In this document: one piece after another, positions 47,297 to 55,965 of the stretch
Numbering within the stretch: the stretch's first letter is position 1
Layout: each line of letters starts with the position of its first letter
DNA from: Luteibacter sp. 9135
Lineage (GTDB): Bacteria; Pseudomonadota; Gammaproteobacteria; Xanthomonadales; Rhodanobacteraceae
Assembly (NCBI RefSeq): GCF_000745005.1
Contig: NZ_JQNB01000001.1
Location: 2,163,501-2,227,500, forward strand
Direction of reading: 5' to 3'
DNA length: 64,000 nt
Position numbers and translations under genes: made by a program
Notes under the pieces: generated by a model
What the model saw: the letters and a program-made list of their open reading frames with translations, nothing else
What the model was told of the DNA's origin: nothing
Databases searched by the model: none

Positions 47297-49183
47297 TCAG
47301 ACCGGGTGGTAGACCGACATCCAGTGGGTGATCGCGCCGGCGGCATCCAGCACCGGTTCCAGTTCGAGCCGGCCATGCAGCACCCCGCCGTCGGCCTTGC
47401 GCACTGAAACGGCGATCCGGGCGGCTTCGCCGGCGTCCACCGTGCCCGTGCGCCGCGCCAGCAGCGCCAGGTCGCCGACCAGGAGGTCGCCGATGATCAG
47501 GCCCGCCACGCTCTCGGCGCGATGGCCGGTGGCGCGGACGAAGGCGTCGTTGACGAAGACGATCTGGCACTCGCGCCAGTCCGCGTGGCTGGCGTCGGTG
47601 ATCGCGATGGCGTCGGGAAGACGCGCCAGCGAGGCGCGCATCAGCGCGAAGCTCTGCTGGTAATGCTTGCGCTCCATCATCTCGATGAGCACGCGCAGGC
47701 CACGCGCGGAGTCCAGGTGCTGGCGCGACCAGGGCCGCGAGCGGCCGCGTACGGTCTCCTGCCACGACGAGAAGCTCTGTCGGGGCGACAGGCGCGCGCC
47801 GGGGATGACCTCGAGCTTGGTCAGGGCCGGGTTGCCGGCCCAGCGCACGTTGCGCACCTGTTCCGCACGCGTCCAGATCAGCGCGTTGTGCGAATCCGCC
47901 TGCAGCGGCATGAAGATGATGCCCGCGGCCAGGCTGGCGAACTCGGCCTCCGCCAGTTCGGGATAGTGCCTGCCGATCTCGTCGGTGTTGAGCACGCCCG
48001 TGATGCCATCGGCCCCGGTCGGGGTGTCGGAGGTGGCCACTACGTCGCGAATGCGCAGCAGGGCGTCCTCGGCGGGCAGGTGGCCGTGGCGGATGACGTG
48101 GTTGCCCGAGAAGATGGCCACGCCGTCGGCATCGACCACTTCCAGCAGCTCCGGCGCCAGCGTGGCCAGCAGGTCGGGATCGATCCGGTCGCTTTCGTTG
48201 AACGCGGTGATCAGTTTCTCGCGCACGGTCAGCAGCGTGCTCTCCACCTCCACCTTGTCCATTTCCTCGATGGCCGCCACGCGCATGGCGAACGTCCGGG
48301 CAACGGCATCGGCCACTTCACGCATGCGATGGTCGGCGAAGAACGGCCGGTAGTGGTGGCACGACACCAGGCCCCAGAGCCGTCCGTTGGTGATGATCGA
48401 GGCGACCAGGGTGGCGGTGACGCCCATGTTGCCCAGGTATTCCAGGTGCACCGGCGACACGCTGCGCAGCGAGACGTCGCTCAGGTCCGTGGGGGCACCG
48501 GTCTGCGGGTCGAAGGCCGGCAGGATGGGCGAGGGAACGTAGCGGCAGTCGCTGATCTGGCGGACGCGGTTGCGCAGGTAGAGCGCGCGCGCCTGCAAGG
48601 GAATATCGGTGGCGGGGTAGTGCAGCCCGAGGTAGGCCTCCAGGTGGTCGTCGCGGGCCTCGGCGATCACTTCGCCGTGCCAGTCGTGGTCGAAGCGGTA
48701 GACCATGACCCGGTCGTAACCCAGTGCGCCACGGATGGTGCGGGCGACGCGGGACGCCGCGCGCTGCACGTTGCCGTCGAGTTCCAGCTTGTACGCGAAG
48801 TCGAACGCGATCCGCAGCGGGTCCTCGTCGAAGGCGCTTTCGCGTGGTTCCAGTTCGATCATCCAGCGGGTGTCGTAGGCATGGACGCTGGCATGCCAGC
48901 CACCGCGACCGGTGTCGTGCGGGAAGGTCACCGCGACCCACGGCGTGTGCGCCGGGCGCTCGTCGTCGAGGAACAGGTCCGACGGGAGGCCGAGCAACGT
49001 GTCCAGCGGGGCACCCAGCGCGGCGGCGAGGTCGACACCGAGCAAGGGGGTCACGTTCTCGCTGAGCTGGAGGATCGCCTGCGTTGCCGCATCGACGACG
49101 ATCAGCATGCCGTGGGGCTGGACGGACCCCGGAATGTGGATGGGCTCGCGATCGCAGGCGGTGAGGTCGGGAAGCTCAGACAT
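47297..49183 (-). CDS. bphP: Bacteriophytochrome with C-terminal PAS output domain
   Basis: A 628-residue red/far-red light sensor. Cys10 (TACDREPIHIPGSVQPHG) is the likely biliverdin-binding residue in the N-terminal extension before the PAS domain. The GAF domain has YPATDIPLQARALYL and the PHY domain has WTRAEQVRNVRWAGNP and SPRQSF, the tongue motif. Instead of a histidine kinase, the C-terminus from about residue 510 is a PAS domain (LPDAIAITDASHADWRECQIVFVNDAF in parts). This matches Xanthomonas campestris BphP, which has a PAS9 output. It overlaps the heme oxygenase gene by eight bases; together they provide chromophore and apoprotein. Confidence 0.94.
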   Translation of the reverse strand: MSELPDLTACDREPIHIPGSVQPHGMLIVVDAATQAILQLSENVTPLLGVDLAAALGAPLDTLLGLPSDLFLDDERPAHTPWVAVTFPHDTGRGGWHASVHAYDTRWMIELEPRESAFDEDPLRIAFDFAYKLELDGNVQRAASRVARTIRGALGYDRVMVYRFDHDWHGEVIAEARDDHLEAYLGLHYPATDIPLQARALYLRNRVRQISDCRYVPSPILPAFDPQTGAPTDLSDVSLRSVSPVHLEYLGNMGVTATLVASIITNGRLWGLVSCHHYRPFFADHRMREVADAVARTFAMRVAAIEEMDKVEVESTLLTVREKLITAFNESDRIDPDLLATLAPELLEVVDADGVAIFSGNHVIRHGHLPAEDALLRIRDVVATSDTPTGADGITGVLNTDEIGRHYPELAEAEFASLAAGIIFMPLQADSHNALIWTRAEQVRNVRWAGNPALTKLEVIPGARLSPRQSFSSWQETVRGRSRPWSRQHLDSARGLRVLIEMMERKHYQQSFALMRASLARLPDAIAITDASHADWRECQIVFVNDAFVRATGHRAESVAGLIIGDLLVGDLALLARRTGTVDAGEAARIAVSVRKADGGVLHGRLELEPVLDAAGAITHWMSVYHPV

Positions 49184-49892
49184 CGGTGGGTTCCTTCAGC
49201 GTCCGGCGAAAACGGGCGAACATCCCTCGTGCGCCGTCGACGGCGGCACGGCAGGAGGCATCGTCGGGCAGGTGGGTGTCGAGGAGGTGCTGGAAACGGC
49301 GCCATGCGGACGGGGCATCTTCGCCCACGGCGTAGAAGCGGTGTTCGCGATCCGGGTAGAGCTCGCGCAGGCGGCGTGCGATGAGACGGCCGCCGAGGGC
49401 GGAGCCTTCGACGACGTAGAGTTCGCCCCAGGCGGTGGGGGTGTCGTGGTCGGCGCCAGGGGGCACGGTGGGGAGGGGTTTGTTGGTGGGGTTGTCGCGG
49501 GGGGGATCGCCTACATTGTGGGCTCCTACAGGGGTGTGGCCGGCGTGCGGCATCCCGCTCGTGTAGGAGCCCACGATGTGGGCGATAGCCAGATCGTCAT
49601 CACGCCCCATCTCGCCACGCCCCATCCCCAGATCCTGCCGCAGCAACCCCGCCCGCGACACATACGCCCATCCGGCCCGGGCCGCAGCACCCCGCAACCA
49701 CGCCCCCCGCTCCGCCTCCCAGGCCTCGAACAGGCCCAGCTGCGCACGCAGCAACGTGGCGTATCCCGCTTCGCTAAGCATCCCTTCCATCAGCCGGCGC
49801 ATGCCGCCCGATGCCTCGGTGTCCTCGTGGTCGTCACGGGTCGCTTCGCGCAACAGCAGGTGCGCGGCGCGATGGTCGACGGTGTCGTGCAC
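49176..49892 (-). CDS. bphO: Biliverdin-producing heme oxygenase with an in-frame REP-pair insert
   Basis: A 238-residue protein; the family norm is about 190-200. The likely heme-binding His22 is in ATRDDHEDTEASGG; the conserved GELYVVEGSALGGRLIARRL of bacterial heme oxygenases is near residue 160. Between them, about residues 103-129, the coding bases are a pair of REP palindromes in opposite direction (LAIAHIVGSYTSGMPHAGHT), then a Pro/Asn-rich stretch to about 150. The frame is kept, so an intact but longer protein is predicted. It opens heme to biliverdin for BphP. The start is a GTG at 49892, next to the DUF2007 stop codon. Confidence 0.9.
   Translation of the reverse strand: MHDTVDHRAAHLLLREATRDDHEDTEASGGMRRLMEGMLSEAGYATLLRAQLGLFEAWEAERGAWLRGAAARAGWAYVSRAGLLRQDLGMGRGEMGRDDDLAIAHIVGSYTSGMPHAGHTPVGAHNVGDPPRDNPTNKPLPTVPPGADHDTPTAWGELYVVEGSALGGRLIARRLRELYPDREHRFYAVGEDAPSAWRRFQHLLDTHLPDDASCRAAVDGARGMFARFRRTLKEPTDV
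49506..49529 (-). repeat. GTAG-type REP palindrome inside bphO
   Basis: The minus strand reads GTAGGAGCCCACAATGTAGG followed by CGAT. With the copy at 49563 it makes an inverted pair of 81 bases, in frame inside the heme oxygenase gene. Confidence 0.7.
49563..49586 (+). repeat. GTAG-type REP palindrome inside bphO
   Basis: GTAGGAGCCCACGATGTGGG followed by CGAT. Same stem as the REPs at 7804 and 38941. It is the second part of the pair at 49506-49586 within bphO. Confidence 0.75.
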
Positions 49893-50285
49893 TCAGAGGA
49901 CCTGCGTGGCCTTGAGGATCACGATCAGCATGACGCCCACGACCACGGCCAGCACCATCAGGCGCACGCGGGACGCCGTGCGCTGGGCCACCGGACGACG
50001 GTCCGGATCGCGGTGCATCTGCAACTCTTCCTGGAAGCGGATGACCGGCTCGATGCCCATCTCCTTGAGCAGGGTGCGGGCCTGGGGGAAGTCGTCGGCA
50101 CTCTTCACCCACACCTGCGGCCAGCTGTCACGGTCGGACTGCCGCTGCGAATAGCTGAAGCGTTGGTAGGTGGGGCGGTTCCAGGTCGATCGGTTGGTGA
50201 CGGTCGTCTCGATCGCGTGCTCGGTGAGCAAGGCGACGATCCGGTCGATGTTCTCGGGGCGGGGTGAGGTATAGATCTGGCGCAT
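49893..50285 (-). CDS. DUF2007 domain protein with a C-terminal membrane helix
   Basis: A 130-residue protein. Residues 1-75 carry the DUF2007 pattern: YTSPRPENIDRIVALLTEHAIETTVTN, WPQVWVKSADDFPQARTLLKE. The family is listed as putative signal-transducing by name only. A single membrane helix ends the protein (LMVLAVVVGVMLIVILKATQV), which places the domain in the cytoplasm. Its stop codon TGA is followed at once by the bphO GTG, so bphO translation is probably coupled to it; the three genes DUF2007, bphO and bphP likely form one operon. Confidence 0.85.
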   Translation of the reverse strand: MRQIYTSPRPENIDRIVALLTEHAIETTVTNRSTWNRPTYQRFSYSQRQSDRDSWPQVWVKSADDFPQARTLLKEMGIEPVIRFQEELQMHRDPDRRPVAQRTASRVRLMVLAVVVGVMLIVILKATQVL

Positions 50286-50321
50286 GGCCGGATTCTACGG
50301 GATTGCCGGCCCCGGCGCGCC

Positions 50322-51572
50322 TCAGTGAGGCGGCACGACGAGGGCGGCGCGCAGGTCGTCCAGGTGGCCGTCGTTCGGCAGCGGGTCGATGCCGAGCATG
50401 TAGGCCAGCAAGGGATACACGTCGACGTTGGGGAACGGCGCCAGCGTGACGCCCCGGCGGATCGACGGGCCGCGTGCCACGAACAGCGCGCGCATGGTCG
50501 GCTCCAGGTTGTCGTAGCCGTGCTCGCCACGGGACATCGGCACCGTGCGCCTTGCCAGCGCCTCGTGCGAGATGATCGCCCAGCCCGTATCCGCCATGCA
50601 GATCAGGGCGGGCACGCGCGGGTGCTTGCCGTAGTTCAGCCGCGGGGGCAGGTCCTGCTTGCGGTAGCAGCGCATGTGCGCGTGCGGGCCCAGCAGGCGG
50701 GCCTCGGCGGCCGACGCATCCACACCCGGCTTCGGGTTGAACGCGGAAACGACGCCGAACGCCACCGGGTCCAGGGCGTCCAGATCGGTTTCCTCGTCGG
50801 CGAAGACGATATTGCCCACCGGGACGTCGGCCATGCCGTGGTCGGACACCACGACCAGGTTGGTCCGATCGTAGAGCCCGCGGCGGCGCAATTCGGCCAC
50901 CAGGTAGCCGAGGGCGTCGTCCACCTCGCGCAGGGCCGCGTTCACCTCCGGCGAGTCGGGGCCGAACGCGTGGCCGGCGTGGTCCACGGCGTCGAAATAC
51001 AGCGTGTCGAACGCAGGCTTCGGGCCCGGCTCGTCGATCCACGACAGCAGCTTGTCGACGCGGGCTCGCGAGGTCAGCGAATCGTCGAAGGGAATCCAGT
51101 GGTCGGGACGCACGCCATGGATGGCGGCCTCGGTGCCCGGCCAGAACATCGTGGCTGTGTGCAGGCCATCCTTCTGCGCCGTGACCCAGATCGGTTCGGC
51201 ATCCGCCCACCAGCGGCCGTCGCTGGTCGCGTCGTGGTTACCCAGGCTGAACTTGCCCAGCACCGGGTCGTTCATGGTGTTGTTGATGATGCCGTGGTGG
51301 TCCGGCACGCGTCCGGTGACCAGCGTGTAGTGGTTGGGAAAGGTCAGCGAGGGAAACGAGGGCAACATGTACGTTGCCCGCGCGCCATCGCCGGCCAGTG
51401 CCAGCAGGTTGGGCGTGACACCGCGCTCCAGGTAATCGGGGCGGAAGGCGTCGATCGACACCAGCAGCACGGCGGGGCGGTCGGACGCGGCAGGGTGGGT
51501 GACGCAACTGGCGAGGACAAGTGTGGCGATCAGCGTGAAGATCGCGGCGCAGCGGGAAAACGTGGCGTTCAT
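50322..51572 (-). CDS. Exported alkaline phosphatase-type phosphodiesterase/pyrophosphatase
   Basis: A 416-residue protein of the ectonucleotide pyrophosphatase/phosphodiesterase (NPP) group. The lipoprotein signal ends LATLVLASC (lipidated near Cys23). The metal sites are visible: LLVSIDAFRPDYL, the nucleophile Thr in SLTFPNHYTLVTG, DAVDHAGHAFGPDS, VVVSDHGMADV, and EHGYDN near the end. Xanthomonas NPP, a bacterial homologue, splits nucleotides and phosphodiesters in the periplasm. The start at 51572 (MNATFSRC) is favoured over 51611. It has its own promoter and is divergent from the next gene. Confidence 0.92.
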   Translation of the reverse strand: MNATFSRCAAIFTLIATLVLASCVTHPAASDRPAVLLVSIDAFRPDYLERGVTPNLLALAGDGARATYMLPSFPSLTFPNHYTLVTGRVPDHHGIINNTMNDPVLGKFSLGNHDATSDGRWWADAEPIWVTAQKDGLHTATMFWPGTEAAIHGVRPDHWIPFDDSLTSRARVDKLLSWIDEPGPKPAFDTLYFDAVDHAGHAFGPDSPEVNAALREVDDALGYLVAELRRRGLYDRTNLVVVSDHGMADVPVGNIVFADEETDLDALDPVAFGVVSAFNPKPGVDASAAEARLLGPHAHMRCYRKQDLPPRLNYGKHPRVPALICMADTGWAIISHEALARRTVPMSRGEHGYDNLEPTMRALFVARGPSIRRGVTLAPFPNVDVYPLLAYMLGIDPLPNDGHLDDLRAALVVPPH

Positions 51573-51625
51573 GGGGGAAAACGTAGGCTCATTATCGAAC
51601 AATCCCACCATGATGGCGGAGTCTC

Positions 51626-52036
51626 ATGACCAATTCATCACGCAATCTCGTGCTGTCGATGCTTTTTCTTGCGATTCCGGTCGCGGCACTCGCCCAGACC
51701 CAGCCGGTGAAGCCCGCCGCTGCACCGCCGCCGCGCCCGCAGGCGGTGATCGCCACGCCCTCGCACACGGAGCAGTGGCAGCGCCAGGTGGATCGCCAGC
51801 AGTTGCAGAACACGCAGAACCAGAACGCCGTGCGCCAGCAACTGCAGCAGAACAACAGCACCATCCAGCGCAACAACACGACCGACCCGGCCATGCGCAA
51901 CCAGATCGACAATGCGCAGCGCAGTCAGGACCAGCTCAACCGCGCTCGCCAGGACGCGGCGGACCGCCAGTACCAGAACGATTCGCTCAATCGCGGTAGT
52001 ACGGCGCCGGCACGTACGGGTTCCGCCGGCCGCTGA
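51626..52036 (+). CDS. Exported Gln/Asn-rich hypothetical protein
   Basis: A 136-residue protein with a signal peptide (RNLVLSMLFLAIPVAALAQ) and a mature part of low complexity: a Pro/Ala stretch, then a long helix rich in Gln, Asn, Arg and Ala (QWQRQVDRQQLQNTQNQN and after). It has no cysteines and no hydrophobic core, so it is likely extended or coiled coil. I do not recognise a family. It stands between the divergent phosphodiesterase and hutU and is transcribed towards hutU with a 110-base gap. Confidence 0.7.
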   Translation: MTNSSRNLVLSMLFLAIPVAALAQTQPVKPAAAPPPRPQAVIATPSHTEQWQRQVDRQQLQNTQNQNAVRQQLQQNNSTIQRNNTTDPAMRNQIDNAQRSQDQLNRARQDAADRQYQNDSLNRGSTAPARTGSAGR

Positions 52037-52146
52037 TCCGCTGCAAGCGGCGCCGATCCGCCCGGCCTGCGATTGCTGCGTCGCCGCTGGCGGGCAATGG
52101 CGTGGCACGCCCATAATCGGGATTCCCCGCATTCCGGAGTTTCCCG

Positions 52147-53817
52147 ATGACGGCTGCCACGCGCATCGACACCACCCGCACCGTGCGCGCCCCGCGCGGC
52201 ACCGACCTGACCTGCCGCAGCTGGCTCACCGAAGCCGCGTACCGCATGCTGCAGAACAATCTCGATCCCGAGGTGGCGGAAAACCCCGCCGAGCTGGTGG
52301 TCTACGGCGGTATCGGCCGCGCGGCGCGTAACTGGGAATGCTTCGACGCCATCCTGCGCAGCCTGCGTGAACTGGGTGACGATGAAACGCTGCTGGTGCA
52401 GTCGGGCAAGCCGGTCGGTGTGTTTCCCTCCCACGCGGACGCGCCGCGCGTGCTCATCGCCAATTCCAATCTCGTGCCGGCGTGGGCGAACTGGGAGCAC
52501 TTCAACGAGCTGGATCGCAAGGGCCTGATGATGTACGGCCAGATGACGGCCGGCTCGTGGATCTACATCGGCTCGCAGGGCATCGTGCAGGGCACCTACG
52601 AGACCTTCGTGGAAATGGGCCGCCAGCACTACGGCGGCTCACTGAAAGGTCGCTGGATACTCACCGCCGGCCTGGGCGGCATGGGTGGCGCGCAGCCGCT
52701 GGCCGCGTCCCTGGCCGGTGCGTCCTCACTCTCCATCGAATGCCAGCAGAGCCGCATCGATTTCCGCCTTAAGACACGCTACGTCGACGAACAGGCCACC
52801 GACCTGGACGATGCGCTGGCGCGGCTGGATCGCTACGCGAAAGAGGGGCGCGCCGTGTCGGTGGCCCTGCTGGGCAACGCCGCCGACGTGCTGCCCGAGA
52901 TGGTTCGCCGTGGCGTGCGGCCGGATGCCGTGACCGACCAGACCAGTGCACACGATCCGGTCAACGGCTACCTGCCGTCCGGCTGGACGGTGGAACAATG
53001 GCTCGAGCGCCGACGCACGGACCCGGCCGGTACCGCCGCGGCTGCCAAGGCGTCCATGCGCGTGCACGTGGACGCCATGCTCGCCTTCCACCGGCAGGGC
53101 ATACCGACCTTCGACTACGGCAACAACATCCGCCAGATGGCCAAGGACGAAGGGCTCGCCGACGCGTTCGCGTTCCCCGGGTTCGTGCCGGCGTTCGTGC
53201 GGCCGCTGTTCTGTCGCGGCATCGGCCCGTTCCGCTGGGTGGCCCTCTCCGGCGACCCGGAAGACATCTACAAGACCGATGCCAAGGTCAAGGAGCTGAT
53301 CCCCGACGATCCGCACCTGCATCGCTGGCTGGACATGGCGCGCGAGCGGATCAGCTTCCAGGGGCTGCCGGCCCGCATTTGCTGGGTCGGCCTGGGCCAG
53401 CGGCATCGTCTGGCGCTGGCCTTCAACGAGATGGTCCGCAACGGCGAGCTGAAAGCGCCCGTGGTCATCGGACGCGATCATCTGGACTCCGGCTCGGTCG
53501 CCAGCCCCAACCGCGAGACCGAGGCCATGCGCGACGGCAGCGATGCGGTCAGCGACTGGCCGCTGCTCAACGCCATGCTGAACGTAGCCGGCGGCGCCAC
53601 GTGGGTCAGCCTGCACCACGGCGGTGGCGTCGGCATGGGTTACAGCCAGCACAGCGGCGTGGTGATCGTGGCCGACGGCAGTGAAGCCGCCGACCGTCGG
53701 CTGGGCCGCGTGCTCTGGAACGACCCCGGCACCGGCGTGATGCGTCACGCGGACGCGGGCTATGCCGATGCCATCGACTGCGCCAGGGAGCAGGGCCTCA
53801 ACCTGCCGATGCTGTAA
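52147..53817 (+). CDS. hutU: Urocanate hydratase
   Basis: A 556-residue protein of standard length. Family motifs include the long N-terminal [20 protein letters not shown], the NAD-binding [34 protein letters not shown], and [16 protein letters not shown] with the catalytic cysteine region. It converts urocanate to imidazolone propionate, the second step of histidine breakdown. No hutH, hutI or hutG gene is in the window, so this gene is separate from the rest of the pathway. The start at 52147 is preceded by GGAGTTTCCCG. Confidence 0.96.
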   Translation: MTAATRIDTTRTVRAPRGTDLTCRSWLTEAAYRMLQNNLDPEVAENPAELVVYGGIGRAARNWECFDAILRSLRELGDDETLLVQSGKPVGVFPSHADAPRVLIANSNLVPAWANWEHFNELDRKGLMMYGQMTAGSWIYIGSQGIVQGTYETFVEMGRQHYGGSLKGRWILTAGLGGMGGAQPLAASLAGASSLSIECQQSRIDFRLKTRYVDEQATDLDDALARLDRYAKEGRAVSVALLGNAADVLPEMVRRGVRPDAVTDQTSAHDPVNGYLPSGWTVEQWLERRRTDPAGTAAAAKASMRVHVDAMLAFHRQGIPTFDYGNNIRQMAKDEGLADAFAFPGFVPAFVRPLFCRGIGPFRWVALSGDPEDIYKTDAKVKELIPDDPHLHRWLDMARERISFQGLPARICWVGLGQRHRLALAFNEMVRNGELKAPVVIGRDHLDSGSVASPNRETEAMRDGSDAVSDWPLLNAMLNVAGGATWVSLHHGGGVGMGYSQHSGVVIVADGSEAADRRLGRVLWNDPGTGVMRHADAGYADAIDCAREQGLNLPML

Positions 53818-54492
53818 TCAGCGTCCGTTTGCCCACGAGGTCACGTACCGCTCCGGGTAGATCCGCTGCAGGGCCAGCACCTTGGGGCGGTCGTTGATCG
53901 CGATGTACATGGCATCCGGGTTCAGGCGCATGTAATCCTGGTGCTCGGCTTCGGCCAGGTAGAAGCCTTTCAGCGGGGTGACTTCCGTGACGATGCGGCT
54001 GGGGAACGCCTTGGCCGCGGTGAGCTGGGCGATGTAGGCATCGGCCAGCTTCTTCTGCTCCGGCGAGTTATAGAAAATGGCCGAGCGGTACTGCGTGCCG
54101 CTGTCGGGGCCCTGCCGGTTCAGCAGGGTCGGGTCCTGCGCCACCGAGAAGAACACCTGCAGCAGCTGGCCGTAGGTGACCTGGGTGGGGTCGTAGACCA
54201 CCTTCACCGACTCGGCGTGGCCGGTATCGCCCTCGCTCACATCGTCGTAGTTGGCGTGCTGCGCGTCGCCGCCGGCATAGCCCGTGCGGACGCTCTTCAC
54301 GCCCCGCACGTGCTGGAACACACCCTCCACGCCCCAGAAGCAGCCGCCGGCAAAAACGGCGGTGGCATCGCCCGAGGCCGGTGTGGCGTCCACGGCAGGC
54401 GCCGGCAGTCGTACACCTTCGTCACGTGCGGACGCGGCCGAGCAGGCGGTGAGGGCGACGAGCAGCGCGGGCAACAGGGAACGACGAAACAT
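53818..54492 (-). CDS. msrA: Peptide methionine sulfoxide reductase MsrA, lipoprotein form
   Basis: A 224-residue protein. It opens with a lipoprotein signal (PALLVALTAC, lipidated Cys17), unlike most cytoplasmic MsrA, so it is likely placed in the envelope. The catalytic Cys51 is in VFAGGCFWGVEG; GYAGG, HAESVKVVYDP and QYRSAIFYNSPEQ are the other MsrA motifs. It reduces methionine-S-sulfoxide in periplasmic proteins damaged by oxidants. The start at 54492 (MFRRSLLPAL) has a GGGAG site. It ends next to the hutU stop codon and is convergent with it. Confidence 0.92.
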   Translation of the reverse strand: MFRRSLLPALLVALTACSAASARDEGVRLPAPAVDATPASGDATAVFAGGCFWGVEGVFQHVRGVKSVRTGYAGGDAQHANYDDVSEGDTGHAESVKVVYDPTQVTYGQLLQVFFSVAQDPTLLNRQGPDSGTQYRSAIFYNSPEQKKLADAYIAQLTAAKAFPSRIVTEVTPLKGFYLAEAEHQDYMRLNPDAMYIAINDRPKVLALQRIYPERYVTSWANGR

Positions 54493-54717
54493 GGCTTTTC
54501 TCCCGGTCGGCATGACCTGATACACCAGACCGGTGTACCCGCGAAAACCTGACAGGATGTGAAGCACTTCTTCACGTTCATGTACCTACAGAATCGGCCA
54601 GACGCGCCGTTAAGCACCCGATGCGCGTGACACGGTAGAGTCCGCCGCTCATTTGGCGACGCACCCGGCAGGGATCTCACGCGCGTCGAGAATACCGCTT
54701 GAGAAAGGAGGGATAAC

Positions 54718-55965
54718 GTGGCGTATGACCTGGTAGAACGACGTGTCTTCGTGACCGATCTGGAGATCGGCATGTACGTCAGTCGCCTGGACTGCGACTG
54801 GTCCGATACCCCCTTCCCGTTGCAGGGCCTGCCCATCACGTCTCGTGAGGACATCGAATCGCTCAGCCGATTCTGTAAATACGTGTTCGTGGATACGCAG
54901 CGCCAGGTCACCCCCGATCGTTCGCTGCGGCCGCCCAGCGTGGTCGTCAAGCGCCCCGCCGTGATCCATCGGCCGGCGGCGGTCAGCCTGCGCCTTGTCA
55001 GCCGCCACGCCTATGCCGACACCGCGTCGTTCGACGACGAGATGCCGCGCGCCAAGGCGGCGTTCGATACCGTGGCCGATTTCGCGGTGCAGATGGTGGA
55101 CGACCTGCGCCAGGGGCGCGTCGTGGAGCCGCAGGCCGTCGAGGACGCCGTGCGGCCCATGGTGGAAAGCGTGCTGCGCAGCGGCGATGCCTTCTTCTGG
55201 ATCGAGAGCCTGCGCCGCCGCGACGGCTATACCTACCAGCACGCGATCGGTTGCAGCACGCTGGCCGCCGCCTTCGGCCGGCACATGGGCTTCGAAGGCG
55301 ACGCCATCGTCAGCCTGGCCGCGGGCGGCCTGCTGATGGACGTGGGCAAGTCGCAGCTGCCCGAGGAACTGCTGAGCCGTGACGGCCCCTTGAACGACGA
55401 CGAGTGGGACATCGCCCGGCAACATGTCGGCGAGGGTGTCGCCATCCTGGATCACTCGGGCGTGGTCGACAACGAGGTGCGCGACATGGTGGCGACGCAT
55501 CACGAGCGCTTCGACGGCACCGGCTATCCCGCGGGCCTGGCCGGCACCGAGATCCCGCTGGCCGGGCGCATGGCGGCGATCATCGACACCTACCACGCAA
55601 TGTCCACGCCGCGGCCCTACCGGGCGGCGGTGTCGCAGCACGTCGCGCTGCGCGAACTGTATGCCGGCCGCGACCGCGAGTTCCAGGGCGAGCTGGTGGA
55701 GCAGTTCCAGGCCTGCCTGGGCGTGTATCCGACGGGCACCCTGGTGGAGCTCAACACCGGCGAGGTGGCGATCGTGATGGTGCAAAACCAGTCGCGACGG
55801 CTGCAGCCGCGGGTGGCCATCCTGACGCGGCCGGACAAGACCCACCTCGACGATTTCCTGATCGTGGACCTCATGCGCCAGGTGGAGATCGTCCGCCGGG
55901 AAATCATGCGCACCCTGCCGCCCCATTCCCACGGCATCGACCCGCGGGAATATTTCACGGCATGA
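54718..55965 (+). CDS. DUF3391/HD-GYP domain protein with altered HD dyad
   Basis: A 415-residue protein. The N-terminal 130 residues are the DUF3391 domain (VFVTDLEIGMYVSRLDCDW and FCKYVFVDTQR). The HD-GYP part has YTYQHAIGCS, then LLMDVGK at residues 205-211, where the expected HD is M207-D208, then HHERF at 261-265 and GYP at 269-271. HD-GYP proteins break down cyclic di-GMP at a metal centre; the histidine of the HD dyad is one of the ligands and is missing here, so activity is uncertain. The start is a GTG at 54718 with AAGGAGG seven bases before. It overlaps the EAL gene by four bases. Confidence 0.9.
   Translation: MAYDLVERRVFVTDLEIGMYVSRLDCDWSDTPFPLQGLPITSREDIESLSRFCKYVFVDTQRQVTPDRSLRPPSVVVKRPAVIHRPAAVSLRLVSRHAYADTASFDDEMPRAKAAFDTVADFAVQMVDDLRQGRVVEPQAVEDAVRPMVESVLRSGDAFFWIESLRRRDGYTYQHAIGCSTLAAAFGRHMGFEGDAIVSLAAGGLLMDVGKSQLPEELLSRDGPLNDDEWDIARQHVGEGVAILDHSGVVDNEVRDMVATHHERFDGTGYPAGLAGTEIPLAGRMAAIIDTYHAMSTPRPYRAAVSQHVALRELYAGRDREFQGELVEQFQACLGVYPTGTLVELNTGEVAIVMVQNQSRRLQPRVAILTRPDKTHLDDFLIVDLMRQVEIVRREIMRTLPPHSHGIDPREYFTA

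Noticed and set aside
49506..49586. Inverted repeats considered as a CRISPR or riboswitch
   Set aside because: Only two units, palindromic and with the same head as REPs elsewhere; no regular spacers and no cas genes.
54493..54717. Possible gene in the gap between msrA and the HD-GYP gene
   Set aside because: Only promoter-like sequence and a weak GTGAAG/CTTCAC repeat are visible; the frames are short or run through the flanking genes.
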